Origin: Paenibacillaceae bacterium
Lineage (GTDB): Bacteria > Bacillota > Bacilli > Paenibacillales > Paenibacillaceae
Assembly: GCA_004134985.1 (NCBI GenBank)
Contig: REGQ01000001.1
Span: 310,001 to 374,000 of the forward strand
Length of the DNA stretch: 64,000 nucleotides
Direction of reading: 5' to 3'
Position numbers and translations under genes: made by a program. This document shows, piece after piece, positions 35,824 through 43,222 of this stretch. Position 1 is the first letter of the stretch, and the number at the start of each line of letters is the position of its first letter. Below the pieces are notes generated by a model. That model was given only the letters and a program-made list of their open reading frames with translations. It was not told the DNA's origin and made no database searches.

Positions 35824-36879
35824 TCAGACACGATACATCAGCGTGGAGGCCCGAAGCACCAATTGCACTTCCAGCTTATCCGCCACCGCTTGCCGTTCAT
35901 CTGACGCTCGCTGCTGTCCTTCAGACTGGAGCAGCCGGGAAGCGGCAATTGCTCCCAAATCATAGAACGGGACCGCAACGGAAGACAACTGCGGGTCCGT
36001 CAGCTGTGAACCTTCCGAATCGTCATAGCCGATTAGCGCCACATCTTGCCCCGGCGTTATTTGTTCTTCTCGCAAACCTTGAAGCAATCCGATTGCCATC
36101 CGGTCATTTGCTGCGAATACACCATCAATACGTCCATCGCGGATCGCTCCTGCAATCGCTTTAGCATTGGCATATCCGCTGGTTCTGCTGTAATTTCCAC
36201 TGAACTGCAACGCCGGGTCAGGAGCGAGTCCATGCTGCTGCAGTGCCTGTTGATACCCCCGAAGTCTGTCTACGCTGTTCGAATAGCTGATCGGACCGTT
36301 CAGAAAAGCAACTTTGGTGCACCCTTGCGCAATGAGGTGAGAAACGGCCGCTACACTGCCCTGAACATGGTCCGCCTCCACCGTCGGAAAAGCTTCTCCC
36401 TCAAATCGCTGATTCACGAGACAAAATGCATGCCCTTCTCGCTGCAAGCCGGCAAGCGCTGTACGTTCCTCCGGCGTATCCTGTGTACCCAGCATAATGC
36501 ATGCATCTATCTTCTGTGTCCGAAACAGCAGATCATAATTCCTTGGCTCGTCGGGAGCCAAAAACATAAGGAGCAGATCATACCCTGCCAGTTTAGCCGT
36601 TTCACCAATACCGCTTAGAATTTCCGAGAAGTAGTACGTGGAAAACAAACGCACCTTGGGAACGACAGGCACAATAACGCCCAGATTCCCGCTCTTCCTT
36701 CTCGCAAATCGTTGAGCCAACGCATTGGGCACATAACCAAGCTGTGCAGCCGCCTCCTCGACCTTGCGGCGTGTTGCTTCCCGCACCAGGCCGCCGCCGC
36801 TTAACACGCGTGACACCGTCGCCTCCGATACCCCTGCCCGCTTCGCTACTTCTTTTCTGCTGATAGGTCCTTCCTCCAT
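35824..36879 (-). CDS. LacI family transcriptional regulator
   Basis: Sugar-responsive repressor, 351 residues. The N-terminal helix-turn-helix (residues 7-30, SRKEVAKRAGVSEATVSRVL) with hinge AAAQLGYVPNALA is followed by a periplasmic-binding-protein-like sensor (about 62-345, with GYDDSEGSQLTDPQLSSV). It heads the minus-strand run leading to two dehydrogenases and ThuA, its likely targets. A 20-bp palindrome at 36937-36956 overlaps its promoter, suggesting autorepression. Confidence 0.9.
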   Translation of the reverse strand: MEEGPISRKEVAKRAGVSEATVSRVLSGGGLVREATRRKVEEAAAQLGYVPNALAQRFARRKSGNLGVIVPVVPKVRLFSTYYFSEILSGIGETAKLAGYDLLLMFLAPDEPRNYDLLFRTQKIDACIMLGTQDTPEERTALAGLQREGHAFCLVNQRFEGEAFPTVEADHVQGSVAAVSHLIAQGCTKVAFLNGPISYSNSVDRLRGYQQALQQHGLAPDPALQFSGNYSRTSGYANAKAIAGAIRDGRIDGVFAANDRMAIGLLQGLREEQITPGQDVALIGYDDSEGSQLTDPQLSSVAVPFYDLGAIAASRLLQSEGQQRASDERQAVADKLEVQLVLRASTLMYRV

Positions 36880-36936
36880 ACTCCAGAGTTTCTGAACCGA
36901 ATAACCAAATTGGAAAACTCCAAAATGTACACGCGT

Positions 36937-36967
36937 TCATTTTCGCATGAAAATGACCCATTGTCAA
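36937..36967 (-). promoter_or_regulatory. Promoter and operator-like palindrome before the LacI gene
   Basis: TTGACA at 36967-36962 serves as -35. The perfect 8-4-8 palindrome TCATTTTC-ATGC-GAAAATGA (36937-36956) covers the downstream spacer and the -10 position 17 bases on (GAAAAT). The centre differs from the usual CG of LacI operators, but position and symmetry fit a repressor site. Confidence 0.5.
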
Positions 36968-36973
36968 TCAAGA

Positions 36974-37681
36974 TCATCTTCTTTTTTTCAGGAGAAACGG
37001 TGAATACAAAATGAAGAACAGTAGCAGGGCGATAACTTCCAACGCAAGCAAATACCAGGGCCAGGGGCCAAGCAAATCAAGCAGTGACACCGTCGACGGC
37101 TTTCGCGACACAAACATATAATTGCCGCCCGTCAGCAAATTGACCGGATAAACAACCAGCAGCAAGCCATTCAGGAACAGCATCGTGCGATAAATGGACT
37201 TCACGGTCGGCTTGAACTGCTCGACAGCCGTTAAGTAAATCGCCGCTGCCACCGTGCCGCCATGTCCGACAAAGAAATAAAAGTACCAGAAATGAGGAAA
37301 CCCGATTTCGAGCACAGGCGTGAGCAGTGCCTGCAAAGCTCCGCTGATTCCGGCAAAATAAACTAGCTCGTACAAGCGATAACTTCGTGTCAGCAGCGCT
37401 GCCGCGGCGAGCAGCAGCATAATGGTGCAAAGCTGCAGCGGCAACGCTTCCGCAGCGAGCCATGCATCGGCCGTTATGTACCACACCTGCAGCGCTCCAT
37501 ACAAAACAATCAGCATGATTGCCAGCCCGAAGCGGATGGCCCGTTTCCAGATGGGGCGCCGCAGAACGCTGCGAAACATAACGATTCCGACAAGCACGCT
37601 AACGAGCACCAGCAGCGCGAGCAGATGCTCTGAGGAATACATTCTGAATTCCGGGCCATTCGGGCCAAAAAAACCTGTCAT
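36974..37681 (-). CDS. TIGR02206/YwaF-like membrane protein
   Basis: Integral membrane protein of 235 residues with about seven hydrophobic segments. The family pattern includes FRMYSSEHLLALL at the start, LPLQLCTIMLLL, and HFWYFYFFVGHGGTVAAAIYLT. Start ATG at 37681 has GGAGGGG upstream. Function is unknown; no neighbour gives a hint. It borders the CRISPR island. Confidence 0.85.
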   Translation of the reverse strand: MTGFFGPNGPEFRMYSSEHLLALLVLVSVLVGIVMFRSVLRRPIWKRAIRFGLAIMLIVLYGALQVWYITADAWLAAEALPLQLCTIMLLLAAAALLTRSYRLYELVYFAGISGALQALLTPVLEIGFPHFWYFYFFVGHGGTVAAAIYLTAVEQFKPTVKSIYRTMLFLNGLLLVVYPVNLLTGGNYMFVSRKPSTVSLLDLLGPWPWYLLALEVIALLLFFILYSPFLLKKRR

Positions 37682-37768
37682 GTTCCATGCCCCTCCCTCT
37701 CGTGCAAAATCAATGATTGATTATTCAGATTGTTGCGGGATGCGGGTTGACTATGGGGATGTGGGGCT

Positions 37769-37960
37769 CTTCGCGTTGCAGGCTGACTCAGGGAGGCGGG
37801 TTGCTTCGCGCTGCAGGCTGACTCAAGGATGGGAATGCTTCACGTTGCAGGCTGACTCAAGGATGGGGATGCTTCGCGTTGCAGGCTGACTCAAGGATGG
37901 GGATGCTTCGCGTTGCAGGCTGACTCAAGGATGGGGGATGCTTCGCGTTGCAGGCTGCTT
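37769..37960. repeat. 34-bp tandem repeat beside the CRISPR island
   Basis: About six copies of a 33-35 bp unit containing CTTCGCGTTGCAGGCTGAC followed by TCAAGGATGGGGATG. Later copies are nearly identical, the first is more diverged. The last copy runs directly into the left inverted-repeat arm of the island, and one related unit is present at the end of the right arm. It is not in a credible reading frame. Confidence 0.85.
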
Positions 37961-38069
37961 CCAATCGCCATTCAAAGTCGGATTTCTTATCTTAATTTCA
38001 AAAGGTTGAAATCCGACTTTAAAAAGCGACCACTTCGTTTTTCCAGCACACTGCACCCCTTCGCTACCC
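37929..38069 (+). repeat. Left arm of a ~140-bp inverted repeat flanking the CRISPR island
   Basis: It matches the reverse complement of 40317-40456 with only a few differences, including exact blocks of about 28 and 50 bases. Inside the arm is a smaller palindrome: AAAGTCGGATTTC, a 21-base centre, then GAAATCCGACTTT. Together the arms enclose both CRISPR arrays and no genes. Confidence 0.88.
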
Positions 38070-38131
38070 TTCCACCCAGTAGGCAAGCACTGATTCTCAG
38101 GTAGCCATTATTAACATTTTATATTCTTCTG

Positions 38132-38890
38132 ACATCATTCCACGCATCCACATGGGATGCGACTCCGAGGCAAAATTCATTTTTAAATTAGACGGACATT
38201 TCAATCCACGCAACCACATGGGATGCGACTTTACAGGAATAGCTGTTGTTGATTCGCTTGATGATTTCAATCCACGCATCCACATGGGATGCGACTCGGG
38301 CAGATATATCGGAACTGAAACGGCTGAAACATTTCAATCCACGCATCCACATGGGATGCGACGGGGTAAATTCTTGGTTCAACCCAGCGCGCCTTAATTT
38401 CAATCCACGCAACCACATGGGATGCGACTGAGCGTTGCGGATACACAGCAGATCGGGACGAATTTCAATCCACGCAACCACATGGGATGCGACCGGTAAT
38501 TCCGTTGATTCTGGAATACAGGGCGGTCGATTTCAATCCACGCAACCACATGGGATGCGACAGCATGGCCGCAAGGCATCCTCACGGGTATCTCGATTTC
38601 AATCCACGCAACCACATGGGATGCGACTTGCAATCTATTTGGGGAAAACTCCGCGCTAAAGATTTCAATCCACGCAACCACATGGGATGCGACTCAGATC
38701 GAACAACAAACAAACGGAGGCGATTGATTTCAATCCACGCAACCACATGGGATGCGACAAAACGCCTGCCAGAATTCTTCTTCGTGCCCCTTATTTCAAT
38801 CCACGCAACCACATGGGATGCGACCCAGCACAATGTGCTGATTACATCAGACTTCAAAATTTCAATCCACGCAACCACATGGGATGCGAC
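38132..38890 (-). CRISPR. CRISPR array 1, 12 repeats, type I-C-like
   Basis: There are twelve 32-bp repeats (plus strand begins ATTTCAATCCACGC and ends ATGGGATGCGAC) with 11 spacers of 33-36 bp. Repeats start at 38132, 38198, 38264, 38331, 38397, 38462, 38530, 38596, 38662, 38727, 38793 and 38859. The reverse complement, GTCGC...GTGGATTGAAAT, is the classic type I-C repeat form, so transcription is expected on the minus strand with the leader at 38891 upward. Repeats 1, 3 and 4 read CATCCACATGGG, the others CAACCACATGGG; repeat 1, at the far end, is degenerate in its outer bases. No cas gene lies in the window. Confidence 0.97.
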
Positions 38891-39075
38891 AGCGATTTTG
38901 GGCTCAAAACGGCCCAAAAATTGATTGTGATACTATAAAAATCACTATTTTGGTTTATTATAGCCAAATATAATTACTTTTTTTGTGATTTATTTGAATT
39001 AAAAGTTAATTATTTGGTGCGAATGTCCCGGGGTTTTCATGTGCACTATACGTTCGCACCAGCCATTCGCACTCT
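38891..39075 (-). promoter_or_regulatory. CRISPR array 1 leader
   Basis: This AT-rich leader is homologous to that of array 2. Next to the first repeat is AGCGA, then a hairpin TTTTGGGC/GCCCAAAA (38896-38919). Further out, 39016-39060 is a palindromic block GGTGCGAATG...CGTTCGCACC, with a third half-site just beyond (39063-39073). Both elements recur at the same places in the other leader. Confidence 0.8.
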
Positions 39076-39589
39076 AAATATAAGATCAAATTCTTTCCAA
39101 GTCAACAGTGTATTCTCATTAGATAATTTACTAATTCATCGTAATGATCCCTTAATTAGAACACAGGTTACGATATTGTGGTTGTATACCCTATCTCAGT
39201 TACGTCGCAACAGAGGTAAATTGCCCGAAAATGCAGCCACCTCATGCAATAGCACACACAAATCTTCCTTATGCTGTAACCTGAGTTAGGGTATACAAGC
39301 GAAAAGAATCTAGTTGCTCCCTTATAAGCATATCCGACATTCTCCACACGAAGGATACCCAGAATGTAACCACACGTTCTAATTGTTACTTATTCCCAAA
39401 AGAAAACAAGCCCTTGGAGAATCCAAGAGTCTGCACATTGATCCCTTATTTTGCCTGAATATAGCCTGATGCACCACGCAAGGCGTTTTGCAACCAGCTT
39501 GTAATCGTACAACGAATCTTCGCGCAGTCTGCCTGCGGAAATCAAGGGATGGGACTAATCGCACGAAGCAAGAGATTAAAGAGATTGAG
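39076..39589. other. Spacer region between the two CRISPR arrays
   Basis: About 500 bases with no credible gene. It contains an imperfect inverted repeat: TTGTATACCCTATCTCAG near 39183 and CTGAGTTAGGGTATACAA near 39280, about 115 bases end to end. This may be the remnant of a small mobile element inserted between array 1's leader and array 2's distal end. Confidence 0.6.
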
Positions 39590-40086
39590 ATTTCAATCCA
39601 CGCACCCGCATGGGATGCGACGTTGATCATCCAGTACTTCCGGTCAGACACAATGATTTCAATCCACGCACCCGCATGGTATGAAACATTCGATTTAACC
39701 CGCTGGACGGGAAGGGTGTCATTTCAATCCACGCACCCGCATGGGATGCGACCACCTGCGACACACGCAATTGTGGAGTATGGCGTATTTCAATCCACGC
39801 ATCCGCATGGGATGCGACGTGCCTTCTGCAGCTTTTTCTGCGCTGCCAGCTTCGAATTTCAATCCACGCATCCGCATGGGATGCGACTTGTTAGGCGTTA
39901 TGATTAACACCATATGGCGTCATTTCAATCCACGCATCCGCATGGGATGCGACTTGCCTATATTAAGCGCCTGCGGGATGAGGGCAAATTTCAATCCACG
40001 CATCCGCATGGGATGCGACAGGTCAACAAGATCAATGCCGATGTAAAAATTAAGATTTCAATCCACGCATCCGCATGGGATGCGAC
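39590..40086 (-). CRISPR. CRISPR array 2, 8 repeats, type I-C-like
   Basis: There are eight 32-bp repeats at 39590, 39656, 39721, 39787, 39856, 39922, 39988 and 40055, with seven spacers of 33-37 bp. The repeat differs from array 1 in the middle: CGCATGGG instead of CACATGGG. Repeats 1-3 (leader-distal) read CACCCGCATGGG, repeats 4-8 CATCCGCATGGG. Repeat 2 is damaged at its end (ATGGTATGAAAC). The leader is at 40087 upward, so it has the same direction as array 1 and no cas genes beside it. Confidence 0.96.
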
Positions 40087-40280
40087 AGCGATTTTTTGCC
40101 CAAAAAGGGCATAAATTCATTGTTTCAGCTTGTAAAAGTAGATTACCTCTAATAATTAACTCAAAAAAACTCCCTTTCATTTCATTAAAATGGAATATAA
40201 AGTTAATTCATTGGTGCGAATGCTCCTGGGTTTTCATGTGCACTATACATTCGCACTAGTCGTTCGCACTTGTAACAGGT
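40087..40280 (-). promoter_or_regulatory. CRISPR array 2 leader
   Basis: Paralogous to the array 1 leader: AGCGA at the repeat edge and a hairpin TGCCC-AAAAA-GGGCA (40097-40111). An AT-rich middle follows, then the palindromic block GGTGCGAATG...CATTCGCAC (40213-40257) with a further half-site. It probably contains the promoter for the pre-crRNA. Confidence 0.8.
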
Positions 40281-40316
40281 TCTATCTAAAAATCAATAGT
40301 TGTCGCGAGAGAGTAA

Positions 40317-40456
40317 GGAAGCGAAGGGTGCTGGGTGCTGGAAAAACGAAGTGGTCGCTTTTTAAAGTCGGATTTCAACCTTTTGAAATTGGAATAAGAA
40401 ATCCGACTTTGAATGGCGATTGGAAGCAGTCTGCAACCCGAAGTCATCCGCCATCC
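40317..40456 (-). repeat. Right arm of the ~140-bp inverted repeat flanking the CRISPR island
   Basis: Reverse complement of 37929-38069 with few mismatches. The outer end (40438-40456) matches the 34-bp tandem repeat unit found only on the left side, so the arm probably derived from a copy of the left boundary. Confidence 0.88.
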
Positions 40457-40708
40457 GCTTCCTGAAGCAGCCTACGACCTGCTACCCCGCAACCAGCGCA
40501 ACTTTCCCATCCAAAGCTTTGACCTAAATATATTACCTAAACCTTTCCAAGTCAACAAAATTACGCAAGTACAAGGCCACTTTATAATACATATTATTTT
40601 GCAATATTGGAATTAACAAGTTTGCATTTTAACCTGATCGTTTATATTGAGAAAGCTCACCAGATTTTGTATAATTAGAACGCAATTACTTTAAGGTAAA
40701 GGATGATC

Positions 40709-41068
40709 ATGTTGTCCATCTCGTATCACATTGCTCAGAAAAGCCAGTTGGAAACAAGGGAACTGCTGCTTTTGGAGCAAGAAGTCAAAAACCATGGAAA
40801 AAACATGGTTGTCGCCTATATACTCTGGTACTTCCTTGGTTTATTTGGCGCACATAATTTTTATATGCAGCGTAATGGGGTTGCCGTTGCACAACTCGTT
40901 CTAACAATCACTATTATCGGACTTTTTGTTAATGTGATCTGGCTAATTGTGGATGCATTCCTGCTGCATCAATGGGTAAAAGATCATAACCAGCATCTCG
41001 AAGCCAGAATCATCGATCAAATGCTCTCCAATCGTCATTTTGAAACGGCAATGAACAGACCCTATTAA
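40709..41068 (+). CDS. TM2 domain protein
   Basis: Small membrane protein of 119 residues from ATG at 40709, chosen because AAAGGA sits 5 bases upstream. After a helical N-terminus (about 1-30) it has the TM2 core: AYILWYFLGLFGAHNFYMQRNGVA (helix 1 plus the Gly-His-Phe-Tyr turn) and a second helix ending VIWLIVDAFLLHQWV, with the conserved aspartate. TM2 proteins have no agreed function in bacteria. Its stop overlaps the start of a decayed second copy downstream. Confidence 0.85.
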   Translation: MLSISYHIAQKSQLETRELLLLEQEVKNHGKNMVVAYILWYFLGLFGAHNFYMQRNGVAVAQLVLTITIIGLFVNVIWLIVDAFLLHQWVKDHNQHLEARIIDQMLSNRHFETAMNRPY

Positions 41069-41478
41069 TGCTGACCCGTCAGGATTTGACGATAAATGAA
41101 CTGGTCATTTTCCGATCAGAAATCAGTCGAACCGAGGAAGTCGCTAATGCTGGCCTATTAGATTGCTGATCGGCGGTCATCTCGGTGTGCATCGCTTTTA
41201 ATTAAAACGTACAGGTACTGCGGTGATTCAACTTGGGCTGTTTTGTTCCTCATAGCTAGCTATGTTATGCTGGTCGTTTTTGCCGCATTTGATCTCAAAC
41301 TTATAATGTTGTTGTTCCTGCTGCCCTTATTATAGCTGCAGCGACATTGTTCATCTGGTTTATCATCGATTTATGTCTTCTCTCCCGAATGGTCAGAGAA
41401 TATAATATACAGAATGAACAGCAGTTGTTAGAGCAGCTTTACACCCTTCGACTGCAAGCACCACGTATACTGCCCTGA
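41068..41478 (+). pseudogene. Decayed second TM2 domain gene
   Basis: It starts at an ATG overlapping the preceding stop (TAATG). The first 33 codons are open (MLTRQDLTINELVIF...), then the frame ends. In another frame the TM2 core is readable, LLIGGHLGVHRF, followed by a stop codon where the family has tyrosine, then LKRTGTAVIQLGLF and another stop. After a further shift, IWFIIDLCLLSRMV completes the second helix and runs to a TGA at 41476-41478. At least two frameshifts and two stops make it non-functional. It was once co-translated with the intact TM2 gene. Confidence 0.8.
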
Positions 41479-41532
41479 TTCAGCCGCAGTTATTGTTCAC
41501 CCAGGAAGCTAAACATTACCGTTCTGCACATA

Positions 41533-41580
41533 AAAGCGAGCCTCAGCAATTCCAACTGGAACTGCTGAGGCTCGCTCTTT
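41533..41580. terminator. Bidirectional terminator after prfC
   Basis: AGCGAGCCTCAGCAATTCC pairs with GGAACTGCTGAGGCTCGCT around a four-base loop, with A-run and T-run on the two sides. It lies between the TM2 pseudogene and convergent prfC. Confidence 0.9.
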
Positions 41581-41620
41581 TTAACTGCTATTAAAGGATG
41601 CAGCCGCCCTGACGCCTCTG

Positions 41621-43207
41621 TTACGGCGCCGTCTCCAAAAATTTGGATGACGGGTTTTTATCCATTGCGGTACGCATCGCATACTCGTTTTCAAACAAAG
41701 CGACATAATTGCCCTTCTTGTCTGTTACGAGCGTGGAGTTGATGCGGTACTTGGATGGATCAACCTTATCATCAACGATCCAGCGGGCAAACTGATAAGG
41801 CATTCGGTGCAATTGAATATCGACACCGTATTCGCCCTTCATCCGGTATTCGAACACTTCGAACTGAAGCTGTCCGACCACCCCGAGAATCGTGTCCTCG
41901 AACCCGCCTGCAGTACGGAACACCTGAATGGTGCCCTCCTCTGTCAGCTGATCGATTCCTTTTTGATACTGCTTATGTTTGAGCGCGTTTTTGACAGTTA
42001 CTTTGGCAAAAATCTCAGGCGAGAACACCGGAAGCTCGTCAAAGGTAATCTCTCCGCTCTGAGACAATGAATCGCCAATCCGGAAAATGCCGGGATCAAA
42101 CAATCCGATAATATCGCCTGGGTACGCTGTTTCCACAATATCCCGATCTTGCGCCAGAAACTGCTGCGGTTGCGACAGCTTGATGTCCTTGCCTACACGT
42201 ACATGCTTGACGCCCATCCCCCGCTCGAAGCGGCCGGAGCATATACGCAGAAAAGCGATACGGTCACGGTGCGCCGGGTTCATATTCGCCTGAATCTTGA
42301 ACACATAACCCGAAAATTTCTCGCCTGTCGGTTCGATTGGCCCATCAGTACTGTTGCGCGGAGCTGGTTTGGGAGCAAGCTTCAGGAAGCTTTCCAAAAA
42401 CGTCTGCACTCCAAAATTGTTGACCGCACTTCCGAAAAATACCGGCGTAAGCTCGCCTTTGCTTACTTTCTCATAATCGAACGGATCGCCTGCTACATCG
42501 AGCAGCTCCAGCTCGCCGCAAAGCTGATCATGCAGAAACTCGCCAGCCATCTCACGAATGACGGCATCATTATAATCATCCACTTTGCGGACTTCGATCT
42601 TCTGATGATCGTTGCCCTGAAACAGCTCGACCTGCGAATTCATCCGGTCGTAAACGCCGCATAACTCCCTGCCCATGCCGATCGGCCAGTTCATCGGTAC
42701 AGAACGGATGCCCAGTACCTGCTCAATCTCCTCCAACAGTTCAAACGGGCTGCGTCCCTCGCGGTCCAGCTTGTTGATGAAGGTGAAGATTGGAATGCCA
42801 CGCTTGCGGCATACCTGGAACAGCTTGATTGTCTGTGCCTCCACACCCTTCGCGACGTCGATCAACATAACGGCGCTATCGGCTGCAGTCAGCGTACGAT
42901 AGGTATCCTCACTGAAATCCTGGTGACCGGGTGTATCCAAAATATTGACCCGGTGACCAAGATAATCGAACTGCATGACGCTTGAGGTAACTGAAATACC
43001 ACGCTGCTTCTCGATTTCCATCCAGTCGGATGTTGCATGCCGACTTGCTTTTCTTGCTTTTACCGAGCCGGCCATCCGGATTGCTCCACCGAACAGCAGC
43101 AACTTCTCCGTAAGTGTCGTTTTACCCGCATCCGGGTGAGAGATGATGGCGAATGTCCGCCGTCGATCCACTTCTTGCTGTAATTCATCTTTTAACGTTT
43201 TGCCCAT
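41621..43207 (-). CDS. prfC: Peptide chain release factor 3
   Basis: Translational GTPase that removes class I release factors from ribosomes after termination. The 528 residues include the G1 motif ISHPDAGKTTLTEKLL, switch II DTPGHQDFSEDTYR, NKLDRE (G4), and RF3-specific domain II/III blocks such as FSGYVFKIQANMNPAHRDRIAF. Length is normal. It lies 15 bases downstream of zwf on the same strand, so read-through from zwf is likely. The terminator at 41533-41580 closes the unit. Confidence 0.96.
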   Translation of the reverse strand: MGKTLKDELQQEVDRRRTFAIISHPDAGKTTLTEKLLLFGGAIRMAGSVKARKASRHATSDWMEIEKQRGISVTSSVMQFDYLGHRVNILDTPGHQDFSEDTYRTLTAADSAVMLIDVAKGVEAQTIKLFQVCRKRGIPIFTFINKLDREGRSPFELLEEIEQVLGIRSVPMNWPIGMGRELCGVYDRMNSQVELFQGNDHQKIEVRKVDDYNDAVIREMAGEFLHDQLCGELELLDVAGDPFDYEKVSKGELTPVFFGSAVNNFGVQTFLESFLKLAPKPAPRNSTDGPIEPTGEKFSGYVFKIQANMNPAHRDRIAFLRICSGRFERGMGVKHVRVGKDIKLSQPQQFLAQDRDIVETAYPGDIIGLFDPGIFRIGDSLSQSGEITFDELPVFSPEIFAKVTVKNALKHKQYQKGIDQLTEEGTIQVFRTAGGFEDTILGVVGQLQFEVFEYRMKGEYGVDIQLHRMPYQFARWIVDDKVDPSKYRINSTLVTDKKGNYVALFENEYAMRTAMDKNPSSKFLETAP

Positions 43208-43222
43208 GCTTGCCTGCCCTTT

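Noticed and set aside
38097-38938. Several frames across CRISPR array 1 on both strands
   Set aside because: They are translations of the 32-bp repeats and spacers; repeat plus spacer spacing varies, so no frame is kept.
39488-40114. Frames across CRISPR array 2, including a 139-codon one
   Set aside because: Same reason: translated repeats, no independent coding evidence.
40280-40700. Possible cas genes or cas remnants on the leader side of array 2
   Set aside because: Frames here are short and give no Cas motif; the region is the inverted-repeat arm plus AT-rich DNA before the TM2 gene.
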